Position numbers and translations under genes: made by a program. Below the pieces are notes generated by a model. It was not told where the DNA came from. It searched no databases and saw only the letters and a list, made by a program, of their open reading frames with translations. From the NCBI GenBank assembly GCA_038380435.1, contig JAWZYU010000127.1, positions 333,501 to 397,500 on the forward strand: a stretch of 64,000 bases of DNA. The letters are read 5' to 3'. The DNA comes from Ryuthela nishihirai. Its lineage: Eukaryota > Arthropoda > Arachnida > Araneae > Heptathelidae. This document shows positions 1 to 9,072 of this stretch, in pieces (the first letter of the stretch is position 1; each line of letters starts with the position of its first letter).

Positions 1-6
1 AAATGA

Positions 7-756
7 AACAAACTTATCTATGACTTTATTTGGAATGGCAAGCCAGAGTTGATTAAACGTGAAACATCACAAAATCCAATCAACCTGGGTGGACTTGCCA
101 TTCCAATTATTACCACAATGTCAAAGATTATTTATTTAGAACATATACAAAGAATATTAAGCACACCTACTGTCCCCTCTTTATTTCTCTTGAATTACTT
201 TGCCTTCTTTCACACCAAACACATATGCACACATAACAGTTATAATGGGCCCAAAAACACAGAACACAACACAAATTACAAACTTCTACCTTCCATAGTT
301 ACACTAGTACACAAAAAAGGTCCAATCCCCAACCCTATTAATAAAACACAGCTATACACAACTATCCAGACTTTCAACCCTACCAACTTTCAACAGTTAT
401 ACCCAAATATCAATTGGCCTAAGGCCTGGACCAACATTGCCAGCACAGACATTGAGAAAACTATGAGGAATTTTAATTGGAATGTAGCTCATAATATTGT
501 TTACACAAATTCGAGAAGAAGACATTGTGGCTTCATTGCTTCTCATAATTGCTTTAGATGCCCTACCAGAGAAAGTATTGATCATCTAGTTTACCACTGC
601 TGGTATGCTATCAAGATCTGGACAAAAGTAAGCCAATGGCTCCAGATAGCAAGACCTTTGTTAAGAGCAGTTAGATTCCATGATTTACAACAGTACCCCA
701 ACAAGAAACATTACATCATCAATTTGGTAATTAGCATTGTTAAATACCAAATTTAG
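7..756 (+). pseudogene. Tx1/L1-type LINE ORF2, C-terminal fragment
   Basis: The reading frame begins at the window edge after an in-frame stop (4-6) and runs about 249 codons to TAG at 754-756. It opens with FIWNGKPELIKRE, followed by a GGLAIPII segment. These resemble the thumb region just after the reverse transcriptase of L1/Tx1-clade LINEs. The C-terminal third has a CX2CX7HX4C knuckle at nt 550-600 (CFRCPTRESIDHLVYHC), followed by KIW, as in the zf-RVT tail of Tx1-like ORF2. The endonuclease and catalytic RT would lie upstream, outside the window. The internal stop and lack of a start codon argue for a dead 3' remnant. Clade assignment rests on motif recognition only; L1 proper is the alternative. 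Confidence 0.7.
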
Positions 757-2160
757 TTATCCAGATGCCAACTACAGCACGAACATACCACCACGGCTAT
801 TTTGGAAAAAACTAAATTGATTACGAAAGTTTATAGAAAGAGACACAAGTCTGTCCTTGCACATGATAAATATATTCTTTTGTGGTGTTTACCACATATT
901 TAATCAGTTCACACTTCCTTCTTGCTCCACTCATTTGTATTATTTTTCCTGTCTTCCTTCTTCTTTCCTCTTCTCACCTTTCGCTCAGTCCCTCCCCCCC
1001 TGTTATATTCTTTCCCCCCCCCCCCTTCTATTTCTCTTGCCACCTCTCCTTTTTCATATTACCTTTCATTCTCACTATCAAATTATCCTTGCCTTTTTAC
1101 TTTACCCATATGCTTCAATTAACTCCTTTTGTTTCAAACCCATTACACACTATCAGAACTTTAGCGCCCCCCCCCCCTTATCGTAACCAATTTTTTTATC
1201 ACTTTTAACCCTATCATAAGACAATGCATATTTTTAACAGTTCATAGAGTGTTTACTTGTGGGAATCAGCCATGGGGTTCTCTTGCAATTTGCATTCTCA
1301 TGGCCCCCCACAATTTCTCTTTTCGGTTTGTTTTAACAAGTTTGAGTAAACAGGTTGCAAGGTATCTGCCCCCACTGGTCGCATTTGGCCATATGAGTAG
1401 ACACCAGCATAGAGCAATACTGTAGTGTGTTGGTGGCCGCATTTTCCGCCCCCCTCCCTAATTGTGGGAGCTGTGGGAGGGGAGGGGGGTGTAGTGGCCT
1501 CACTTCACTGCAGTGTTTAAGATTTCAAAAGTAGACCTTGCCCATTGAAATTTTCAAACAAATGAAAAATTTCTAATTACCGATGGAATATTTTTGGATA
1601 GCCCGGTTTGTTTCGCTAAGAACCGGGACTGACAAATGGAGATAGAGTTTGGAAAGTAGTGAGTGAATTTGTAATGTAAAACAATTCGAAGTTGATAAAA
1701 GGATTATTCTAATAGAAAAGGTTTTTAAGGGGATAATAGGCTTTCTATGGTGAAGGGAATTAGAGGTATAAAGCATTAGTATTGTATATTTTTTTCTTTG
1801 TTGGCTATGGCTAGGCTTCGTGATTTCTATTTCTTTTTGTGAATGCTAGGTGTTAGGGTACGTTTATACGATGTGTGTGTGTGGGGGGGGTTATGTTGTC
1901 AGGGGCTGGAATTGTTGGGCGAGTGCGTTTCTCAGATGGCCATGTTAATACTTGCTGGGTGTGTGGGGTGGGGATGAATAAGGCAAAGGGAGATTCAGGC
2001 GAAGTGAGGATGGGCGGGTGGAGGTGGTTGCGACTGCGTTTCCCGGCATCCGACGGACTTTTCAAAAAAATACATCAGACGGACTTCCTGTTTTGCTTTA
2101 CATCTGATACGATTACTAAAGAACTTTAAATGTTGCATGTACTAATTTTGGATTAAATAT
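757..2160. other. LINE 3' flank and unassigned sequence
   Basis: No gene is recognised. The first 450 bases after the LINE stop are pyrimidine-rich (C runs near 1010-1025 and 1166-1178) and may be the 3' UTR of the LINE fragment. A G/C-rich inverted motif lies near 1445-1490 (CCCCCCTCCC against GGGAGGGGAGGGG). A TG-rich, G-run stretch sits at 1870-1980. Short frames here on both strands look random. Confidence 0.4.
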
Positions 2161-2162
2161 GT

Positions 2163-2309
2163 GGGCCGCTACCGGAAGTAGTGCAATACCGGTCCAACCC
2201 GTGACAGAGGTTGAGCAAGCTCAAAGCACTCCGTCGAACTACAAAAATAAGATTAATATCTTGATTTCATATAGAAATCGTATCAGATATTAAGCTGATA
2301 AGAACAGAT
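2163..2309 (-). ncRNA. U2 snRNA, 3' part (split gene)
   Basis: Read on the minus strand from 2309, this continues U2 from about nucleotide 39 to the 3' end. It starts ATCTGTTCTTATCAGCT, then forms stem IIa (ATCAG/CTGAT) and a stem IIb hairpin (GATTTC-TATAT-GAAATC). The Sm site ATTTTTG follows, then stem III (GACGGAG/CTCTGTC with the TTGAGC-TTGC-TCAA tip) and stem IV (ACCGG/CCGGT). The stem IV loop is TATTGCACTA where TATTGCAGTA is usual, a change in the U2B'' binding loop. Joined length without the insert would be about 185 nt, normal for U2 (188 in human). The stems are well kept, so the gene decayed little before or after being split. As it stands the transcription unit is interrupted and presumably inactive. 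Confidence 0.92.
2293..2309. repeat. Target-site duplication, U2 3' side
   Basis: The 17 bases AGCTGATAAGAACAGAT (plus strand) recur exactly at 4158-4174. They correspond to U2 nucleotides 39-55, just downstream of the branch-point recognition sequence. They bracket the insertion and mark it as transposition into U2, not rearrangement. Confidence 0.93.
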
Positions 2310-2318
2310 TTGAAAAGC

Positions 2319-2324
2319 TTTATT
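2319..2324 (-). terminator. Polyadenylation signal near element 3' end
   Basis: TTTATT on the plus strand reads AATAAA on the minus strand, about ten bases before the insertion joins U2. This fits a Pol II-type 3' end of a minus-strand element. The hexamer is common in AT-rich DNA, so position is the main support. Confidence 0.4.
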
Positions 2325-2380
2325 GAAGCAATAATAATCAGAATACAGGGTTTTTTAAAAAATAGTAGAATCCTCTTCAC

Positions 2381-2523
2381 AGGCACAGCATAGGTCTTCA
2401 TAAACAGTATCTTCAGCCTGCTAACAAAATTGCAAACTCATTTAAAGAGTTACGAAAATGATCTACAATAAAGGAAGAAGATGAGGCACAGCATAATTCT
2501 TCACCGACAAAATCTTCAGCCTC
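2381..2523 (-). repeat. Internal direct repeat, about 103-bp period
   Basis: AGGCACAGCATA followed by a shared CTTCA...ATCTTCAGCCT block occurs at 2381 and again at 2484 within the U2 insertion. The two copies differ by several substitutions, so the duplication is older than the insertion or drifts quickly. Confidence 0.6.
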
Positions 2524-3144
2524 ATTTACAATGGAAGAAAAGTCGGAAGGAAGGAAGGAAGGACGACGAGGAAGCCGGATGGTAGCAGCAAAGAAAACTC
2601 GTCAGACATCCCTGAGAGCTGAAGAAGAAGCAGAGGCGGATGACAACAGCGTAGCTCCGAAGAGGCATCCGCGGTGCACTGGAAGGAGCAGGTCACGACG
2701 TGCAAAACAAGGTCTGTGAACAAGGGAGCTCAAAAAGACAAACATCATCAGCAGGCGTGACAGGAAACTGCAATCAGGAAATCGATGCAGGTGATTTCGA
2801 GGCTTCTCAGCATCCAGTCCAAGGAAGGCGAAAAAACAGCGTTGACGAGTAAGTTCCCAGAAGCAGAGATTCTATTGTTCGTGTGGAGAGTTCAAGTAAT
2901 GTCGCATTGAAGGGTAACTGAGGGAACTCGATGAATCACAGAGGACACAGGCACAATCCGAAGAACTGGGCAAGGGAGCTCAGGATGAACGGCAGACAGG
3001 AAGCCTGGATCGTGAACAGAACCTTGAACCATCCTGAATTAATAGGAGAGTTCGTCTAAAGACCAATAGTGTGGTAAGTTATAGCCATACCCTCAGTATG
3101 TGGAAAGGAAACGTTTCGAATACTGCGATCAGGGTACCTACTGC

Positions 3145-3493
3145 TGCGGTCAGCGTCGCTCACTAGGGAGAGCAAGACGAAGCACCACACCAAAAAAGTC
3201 GGTAGAGCAAATGCAGGTGAAGAATGTCCTCGGTGATAGATAGCTGGTGATGGGTTACGTGAAGATCATCAAACCTGGAAGAAACATGATGGACAACAGG
3301 TACGTCTGGGTTCGGCTCTGAATCAGAAGAGCTGGAGAACATCTAAAGACACGGTGGCCTGGTAGGTGAAAGTACACCCTTCAGAAAGGAAAGGGGAGCC
3401 CCTCAGCATCTGGAATCAGGGTGTCAGTCGCCACGGTCAGCATCGCCCACTAGAGAGGGCAAATGAAGCACCAAGCCACGCCAGTCGGTAGAG
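3145..3493 (-). repeat. Internal module duplicated at 286-bp spacing
   Basis: A block of about 63 bases at 3145-3207 (CGGTCAGCGTCGC...AGTCGGTAGAG) recurs at 3431-3493 with about 80 percent identity by eye. Similarity extends weakly upstream into both units. The spacing implies an imperfect tandem duplication of nearly 290 bases inside the U2 insertion. Confidence 0.65.
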
Positions 3494-4095
3494 AAGACAA
3501 AACGGTCAGCAGAGGGCATCCACATCAAATTCAGCTGATGGCAGTGACTACATGAAGAAAACGTGTCGTTTAATAGAAGATGAGCCAGCTGACAGCTACT
3601 TGTGGTGCAGGTGCAGGTTCTCTGCTCCGAAAATCCCGTGGCTATCAGCCGATGGGAGCAGATGGAGGAGGATCTTCACAAAGCATCTATTGAAGGAGAG
3701 TTCGATGTGCCTTGGGAACAGTGCAGAACCAGGAGGCAAGTCGTCAGAAAGTCCTCCGTCACCACCGCTGTGTCGAATGGCGACGATGATCAGCTTCTGG
3801 CGTTTTGAATAAGTGACAGGTACCGCCAAGAAAACGTGGGAAATTGCGGTCGAGCGACGGCACTAAAAGTGCAAGTCGCGAAAATTCGCAAACATCCACG
3901 GCGGTAGCTATCGCACGAACCGCTCGAGGAGAGCTAAAGAGCCTTTAAGAGGCCCCCCTGGGGGTTGAGCATTTGCTCGGTTTACGGACAGTACCATACT
4001 CACCAAGGGGGTGGCTCCTCAGCGGGCGGCTCCGGAGGCATCAGTCCATCAGGCGGGAAAAGGCTCCAGGGCGTCCGTAGATCCCGGCAGTCCTT

Positions 4096-4157
4096 GGGTC
4101 GGTGGAAAACCCGGCATCGTCCGTTTCTTTTCAACGGGTCGAGGGAAAACCCGATTG
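4096..4157 (-). other. Structured 5' end of the U2 insertion
   Basis: Two near-identical 18-base segments, GGGTCG(G/A)(T/G)GGAAAACCCG, lie 40 bases apart at 4096-4113 and 4136-4153. Each is self-complementary at its ends (GGGT...ACCC), so each can form a hairpin, and a third hairpin (CCGTT/AACGG) lies between them. Such a structured leader right at the 5' junction recalls the 5' RNA structures of R2-like elements. I could not fit an HDV-type ribozyme core. Confidence 0.45.
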
Positions 4158-4174
4158 AGCTGATAAGAACAGAT
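4158..4174. repeat. Target-site duplication, U2 5' side
   Basis: Exact partner of 2293-2309. On the minus strand it is the last intact U2 sequence before the insertion begins. Confidence 0.93.
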
Positions 4175-4212
4175 ACTACACTTTGATCTTAGCCAAAAGG
4201 CCGAGAAGCGAT
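4158..4212 (-). ncRNA. U2 snRNA, 5' part (split gene)
   Basis: Minus-strand reading from 4212 gives ATCGCTTCTCGGCCTTTTGG, then CTAAGATCAAAGTGTAGTA and ATCTGTTCTTATCAGCT. These are the first 55 nucleotides of U2: stem I, the U6-pairing strand, and the GTAGTA branch-point recognition element, all intact. The triple A in GATCAAAGTG differs from human U2 and matches the arthropod and nematode form. Transcription from its own promoter would run straight into the insertion, so a read-through RNA would be a U2 5' end fused to the element. Confidence 0.95.
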
Positions 4213-5286
4213 AAACAGTATTCTTTTTAAATTATTAATAATTTTCATAATCAGAAATTCATACACGGTAATTCGCGCGTAAGAATCCAAAAGTCCGTAG
4301 GCGAAGTCGCGGTAAAGTTGTTAGCGTGTGCGTTAAATCAGTCTGTTCTCCTGAACGGTTAGTCGACTTTATCCCACACAGAGACCGACATATTTTTTAA
4401 GCCTCCATTCCCACCCTCGAGCGAACAACACGGGCCCGGCTGTCCGTCCGTCCGTCCAATAGCATCACTGATCACCGCGGACCGCACCTCTCGAGCCGAC
4501 AAGTGGTGCCATCTATGGGTAGAGCGAAGGGACTAAGCGCATATGTAGATTGGGAGGTTGTAGGCCGTGAGGAGCAATTAGACTTTCCTGCTTCACCATA
4601 TATTTATTCACCATATTTTTTCGGAGAAAATAAAGGACAAATCACAAATTGTTTCATAATGAAAAAAACAACAGTTTGCATTTATTATAAAATATAAGCA
4701 TATAATAGCATTTTAAGCAATCATAATTTGGATATTTTTCACAAGAATGAACTTTTCTTAACCCTTTCAAGTGTCTAGCCTGAAAAACAGGTTTACATCC
4801 AGAGGCCAAATTTAACTTTAGAACTTTTTTCCCAAATAATTAGTGAAAGGAATTATGGCATGTTATATGCCAAATTAATCAACATTTAAATCTGGATTTT
4901 TTCAAAATAAAATATTTAACAAAAAAGACCATATCTTTCATTTTAATAGGACTTTTTTAGTCATGTAGTAAAAAAATGCATCTTGCAACACAAATAAAAA
5001 TTTATAAAAAAAAAAAGAACTAATAGAAATGATTTCTAAATAAAAAAAAAATTCTTGTTTAAAGAAAACATTTCTTCCTTTCTTTCCACCTTTAAAAAAA
5101 AATACAGTGCATATGAAAATCTTTAAGTATTCATTTGATTTTTTTTAATTTAAACACATTTTTAATTATATAAATGTTACTTATCTCGTATAAAAGTGTA
5201 AGTTAAAATAGAGTGGCGGCATGAGAAATAACTGAACTCCTAAAATTAGTGCTGCCAGCCTGTAAATACGGGTTAATAGTAAAGTA
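4213..5286. other. AT-rich sequence without a gene
   Basis: After the U2 upstream region there is a short (TCCG)n run at 4440-4457. A long stretch with many A and T homopolymers follows (4580-5280). The part from about 5070 to 5280 matches duplicated DNA near 20.6-20.8 kb, which flanks a TIR element. Nothing coding is visible. Confidence 0.5.
4252..4274 (-). promoter_or_regulatory. Candidate snRNA proximal sequence element
   Basis: Positions -40 to -62 relative to the U2 start hold AATTACCGTGTATGAATTTC on the minus strand. Arthropod snRNA genes carry a PSEA of about 21 bases at this distance. I am judging by position only and have no species consensus to compare. Confidence 0.25.
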
Positions 5287-5325
5287 GCAAAAACACCGAG
5301 ATGACGTCAGTACGTTGAAGTTTTA
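5287..5325 (-). mobile_element. Solo terminus of TIR element (family C)
   Basis: AAAACACCGAGATGACGTCA followed by a GTTGAAGTTTTAAAAA stretch is the end of the TIR family also seen at 20.8 kb. The rest of the element is replaced by TA-rich sequence, so this is a truncated end. Confidence 0.6.
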
Positions 5326-5580
5326 AAAAAATATATATATATAACTTTTATATATTTATTTTTTTAAAACCAAACCGGTCGGTTTTATTTTGAAAAAAAG
5401 AAAAATTAGTTCTTACGCTGAAAATCTTCCTTAGTATTTCCATAATAGTTAATATCAAAAATTATCAGCCCAAGTTTTTTTTAGGTCTCCTTAAAGTCTT
5501 TACATGCACATAGCAATAAAAACAACACTGAGGAGAAAGGAAACAAATTGTAAATCCGTGCCTAGCATAATACATATGCA

Positions 5581-5684
5581 GCGGCGGGGGTGGCTTAGTC
5601 GGTAGCGAGCCAGGCTCGTAATCTGTAGTTCCCAGGTTCGAGTCCCAGCTGGGTCAGCGTTGAGATTTATCTCCGCAAAAATTC
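5581..5684 (+). mobile_element. SINE-A, 5' head fragment
   Basis: The tRNA-like head is present: an A box (TGGCTTAGTCGG), a CTCGTAA anticodon-like loop and a B box (GGTTCGAGTCC). The GTTGAGATTTATCTCCGC junction to the body follows. The copy stops about 105 bases in. Confidence 0.85.
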
Positions 5685-5810
5685 GAGGAGTCATTTCAAA
5701 CCCTAAACATTTAACCTCTAATGATTATTTTATTTCCCAATTCAAAGAGGCTTAACGTGTTAGGGAAAAGAGTGAAAATATCTTCATAAATATAATAAAG
5801 GAATAAAAAA

Positions 5811-6262
5811 ACACCCCCTCAAGCAGCTGCTTGCAACAGCGATCTAACAGGAACCTGTCAGTTTACCCGCCATAGTCGAAGATCTGTGAGGGTGGTGACC
5901 CCTTTAATTACTTTAATACGCCATATATTAGATATGCGTTTGGTTGGGTTGTTTCATCTCTGAACGGTAGTTATTTGCACACAAGGGTCTAAATGGCGAC
6001 GTCATAAAGAACCAGAGGGATCAGTTTAGGTTGCGGGAAGGTGACCGAATGTTATGAGACAGATGAAAAAATAGCAGATTGGTTCCAGACGTGAAAAAAA
6101 ACAACATACCCCCTCAAGCAGCTGCTTCCCACAGAGATCTGACAGGAAGCTGTCAGTTTATATGCCATAATAGAAGGTCTGTGAGGATGGCAGGACCTCA
6201 CACAAAAAAAGACACATACGTCCATACCTTACCCGGGACTCGAACCCAGGTCCCTTAGACGT
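5811..6262 (-). mobile_element. Two truncated SINE-B copies around a SINE-A relic
   Basis: SINE-B 3' parts lie at 5811-5905 and 6100-6262, both beginning (plus strand) with CCCCCTCAAGCAGCTGCTT. The second retains its B box (GACTCGAACCC, inverted). Between them, 5946-6066 is a strongly diverged SINE-A 3' half (TTGCACACaaggGtCTAAATGGC). The trio recurs inverted at 11432-11885 and direct at 30814-31262 and 44427-44877. Confidence 0.75.
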
Positions 6263-6469
6263 GAAAACCGAATACAAATGAGTTGTTTTCAAACAAGTGA
6301 TATCAAAATCTTGAAGTCTTTATTTCATTTTTATTAATTTTAAGACATTTTTAATTTTATAAACTTAAAAGTTTTCAAATTAAAACCGACCGGTTTGATT
6401 TTAAACAAAATAAATATATAAAGAATTCTTAAATATTTTTTAGTTTTTTTTTTTTACCTTTGTCGTGTT

Positions 6470-6656
6470 TTTTAACTCTGTAGTTCCCAGGTTCGAGTCC
6501 CAGCTGGGTCAGCGTGAGATTTATCTCTGCAAAATTCTCCGCCGTGCTCACGGTCAGTAGGGGACACCGGTGGGCTTGGAAAGACCGCCGTCCTTCGGAT
6601 GGGGCGTTAAGCCTTGGCCCCGTGTGTGGGAGAGCCATACCCTGTGCACGTGCGCC
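6470..6656 (+). mobile_element. SINE-A fragment
   Basis: It starts within the head at the T-arm (GTTCCCAGGTTCGAGTCCCA) and runs through the ATTTATCTC and GGGGCGTTAAGCC blocks to the GTGCACGT block, where it is cut by the TIR element at 6676. Both ends are truncated. Confidence 0.8.
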
Positions 6657-6675
6657 ATAATAATAATAAATTGGA

Positions 6676-8036
6676 GAAAACACAGAGGTGACGTCAGCAA
6701 CGCGGTTTCGGTTACTTCCCAGCATAATTTCTATAATGTGAAGAGGAAAAGTATTTTCAGTGTCTCCTGAAAGCCATACAACAAAACTATATTGTGAAAT
6801 CACACTTTATTATTCAGTTCAATACATTTTCCAAACATATTTTCTCCTGAGGTCACTCACAATACCTGTCTGATGGACGAAATAAAAGGTGACATTGGCA
6901 TAATACCTTAGTAGCAAAATATCTTATTCGATATCTTTTGCATTAGATATCTCTCACACCTGTACGACCTACGTGTAATATCGAATATAAAAAACGTTGG
7001 TTGCCGTAATATATAAATGAAGAACGCTGGAATATTTAACACGCAAAAAAAACAAACATTAAACGCAAAGTTGACATGAAACCTCAAATCACGTTCCGAT
7101 TTCAGTTTTACTCTTAATAATTAGTGTATTGCACCGGATAATTATTTTCCATCTTGGCATTTGTAAAATTATCTTATCGTTCTTAACTTTAAAAACGCAA
7201 ATAACGTAGTTCAAAAATAGGCCATTTCCATGGCTACAATTAATGGGAACCCTATTTCGTGTCAACACAAATATTTCGTACTCAATTCCTATTTATAGAA
7301 ATATAATTGCAATTCTTTATTTCATCTCTCAATAAATAAGTTTTACCCCACCATTCACTATAGAACGAAATATTTATTCACCATAATCATAATTTTTAAA
7401 CACTACAAACGTTCGGAAAAAGGGTTAAGGTGCGATGCCAATCCATTCCTATTTTTCTATCTTATTACACCACGACGTGCACATAAGTGTTAATTTTCCT
7501 TTCTGGGCCAAAAGAATAATATTAATCTTGAGATTACTCGCAAAAACCAAATTTTTTAGCGAAAATGACTTTTCAAAAACCGGAATTTCCAAAGCTTTAA
7601 CGGTTGGTAAACGTACGTAAAGCCCTTCCACATCGCAGTACATCACTAAAATCTGAACCAAAATATATAAAACAAAAGAATGGTTACTTCCTCCGTAGAT
7701 CATACGAGGGCGAGAAAAAAAAAATCCAGTGGAACTACTCAAAAAAGCTTGCAATGCGAAACTCAAAGTATGCGACTTCCATCTTTTACTACGGCTTTTT
7801 ATTTATACTTCTCCGAAACTTTATATAACCATTTTTCTTCTCTGTAGGTAGAAAAATAAAAATGCATCTTACGTATCTGAGATGATCGAAACATAATATA
7901 AAAATATACCTTAAATAGGAACATTGTTACGATTAAGAAAAGCATTTTTAAAACTTCAACGTGGCTGTAATATATATTATGCAAAATCTACTGGCAACAC
8001 AACGAAACAGTACTCCTGACGTCATCTCTGTGTTTT
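6676..8036 (+). mobile_element. TIR element C-a, about 1.36 kb
   Basis: Left end AAAACACAGAGGTGACGTCA (6678-6697) and right end TGACGTCATCTCTGTGTTTT (8018-8036 region) are inverted repeats centred on the 8-base palindrome TGACGTCA. The interior is AT-rich, with no convincing transposase. A 105-codon minus-strand frame (7449-7766) is shared by copies but shows no domain I know. Related copies lie at 14752-15825, 25547-26590, 26884-27955 and 62018-63330. The superfamily is not assigned because no clear target duplication is visible. Confidence 0.7.
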
Positions 8037-8144
8037 TGCTCTTTATTATTAACCAGTATTCACAGGCAGCACTAATTTTACGAGTTCACTTATTTCTCAT
8101 GCCGTCACTCTATTTTAACTTACATTTTTATACGAGATAAGTAA

Positions 8145-8350
8145 TAATAATAAAAATACCCCCTCAAGCAGCTGCTTGCCACAGAGGTCTGACAGGAGCC
8201 TGTCAGTTTATATGCCATAGTAGAAGGTCTGAGAGGATGGCAGGACCTCAGCAGAAAAACAACACATACAACCATGCCTTATCCGGGGCTCGAACCCAGG
8301 TCCCTCAGATCAGTAGCCAAGCGCGCTAACCACTCGGCCATGGGACGGCT
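8145..8350 (-). mobile_element. SINE-B, full length, with TSD
   Basis: In the minus sense it has an A box (TGGCCGAGTGG) and a B box (GGTTCGAGCCC) of a Ser-like tRNA head. The body ends GCAGCTGCTTGAGGGGGTA, followed by an ATT-type tail. It is flanked by the 8-base duplication ATAAGTAA (8137-8144 and 8351-8358). The paralogous sequence at 15920-15940 reads straight through ATAAGTAACATTTATATAA without the SINE, so that site is the empty allele of this insertion. Confidence 0.88.
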
Positions 8351-8555
8351 ATAAGTAACATTTATATAATTAAAAATGTATTTAAATTAATAAAAATCAA
8401 ATGAATATTTAAAGATTTTCATATCTATTTTTTTCATATGCACTGTATTTTTTTTTAAAGGTTTATTTTTTTACACGGTTTTCTCGGGAATTGGGTGCAT
8501 TGAATTAGATTATTCCTATTGTTTATTAAGAAGGATTTATTTATTTTTTTTAATT

Positions 8556-8764
8556 TGAGTCGTTAGCGCGCTTGGCTACTGATCTAAGACACCTGGGTTC
8601 GAGTCCCGGGTACGGCATGGCTGTTTTGTGTCGTTTTTCTGCTGAGGGCGTGCCATCCTCTCAGACCTTCTACTGTGGCATATGACACTGACAGGCTCCT
8701 GTCACACCTCTGTGGTAAGCAGCTGCTTGAGGGGGTATTTATTTATTTATTTATTTATTTATTA
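8556..8764 (+). mobile_element. SINE-B, plus copy with ATTT tail
   Basis: The head GTTAGCGCGCTTGGCTACTG and B box GGTTCGAGTCC are present. The body ends GCAGCTGCTTGAGGGGGTA and passes directly into (TTTA)n. With the minus copy at 8145 it forms an inverted pair only about 200 bases apart. The pair recurs at 16471/16900. Confidence 0.88.
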
Positions 8765-8949
8765 TTAAATGTTGAGAAACATCCTGAAACAATTTTTAGA
8801 GAATATAATAGCAGGAATACGCTGTGATGCATACGAATAAACATCTTTGTAAGCTGGATGCTTTTAAATGTAAACACAATCAATTTGAATATCTGACTGG
8901 AATTGCATAGAATAAAATGCATATGATATCATATAGCGCTCAGAGTTGG

Positions 8950-9072
8950 TAGTTTTACATGTGATCGGCATTTTTTTTGTAGACAATGGGCTAAACGGGC
9001 AGGTCACGAGGACCCCGAAGGCTCAGAGAAGGTTGGGGGAGGGGCCTCACTGGAACAGCTGTTGGGAGACAT
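8950..9072 (-). mobile_element. SINE-A 3' fragment
   Basis: It contains GGCATTTTTTTTGTAGACAATGGGCTAAACGG, then the conserved GGACCCCGAAGGCTCAGAG and CACTGGAACAGCTGTTGGGAG blocks in minus sense. The copy is 5' truncated. The inverted paralogue is at 19975-20095. Confidence 0.75.

Larger units (their letters stand above)
2310..4157 (-). mobile_element. U2 snRNA-targeting non-autonomous insertion
   Basis: An 1,848-bp segment sits inside U2 between the two 17-bp target duplications. It is visibly richer in G+C than its AT-rich surroundings. I place it on the minus strand, the sense of U2, because an AATAAA lies 10-15 bases from its downstream end (2319-2324) and a structured GC-rich block lies at its upstream end. 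Long frames are absent on both strands; the longest run is 86 codons with no recognised domain. It carries two internal duplications (2381/2484 and 3145/3431). Non-LTR families that target U2 are known (Keno of the Tx1 clade, and Utopia). This copy could be an internally deleted or parasitic derivative of such a LINE. I see no RT motif to prove the link. It occurs once in the window. Confidence 0.82.

Noticed and set aside
2531..3829. Short frames (62-86 codons) inside the U2 insert as genes
   Set aside because: They overlap on both strands, have no recognisable domain, and are broken by the internal duplications.
4020..4157. HDV-like or hammerhead ribozyme at the element 5' end
   Set aside because: CTGATG motifs and GC-rich stems are present, but I could not assemble the nested pairing or catalytic core.
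7449..7766. Transposase gene in TIR element C-a
   Set aside because: The 105-codon frame has no DDE-type pattern and is disrupted in sister copies.
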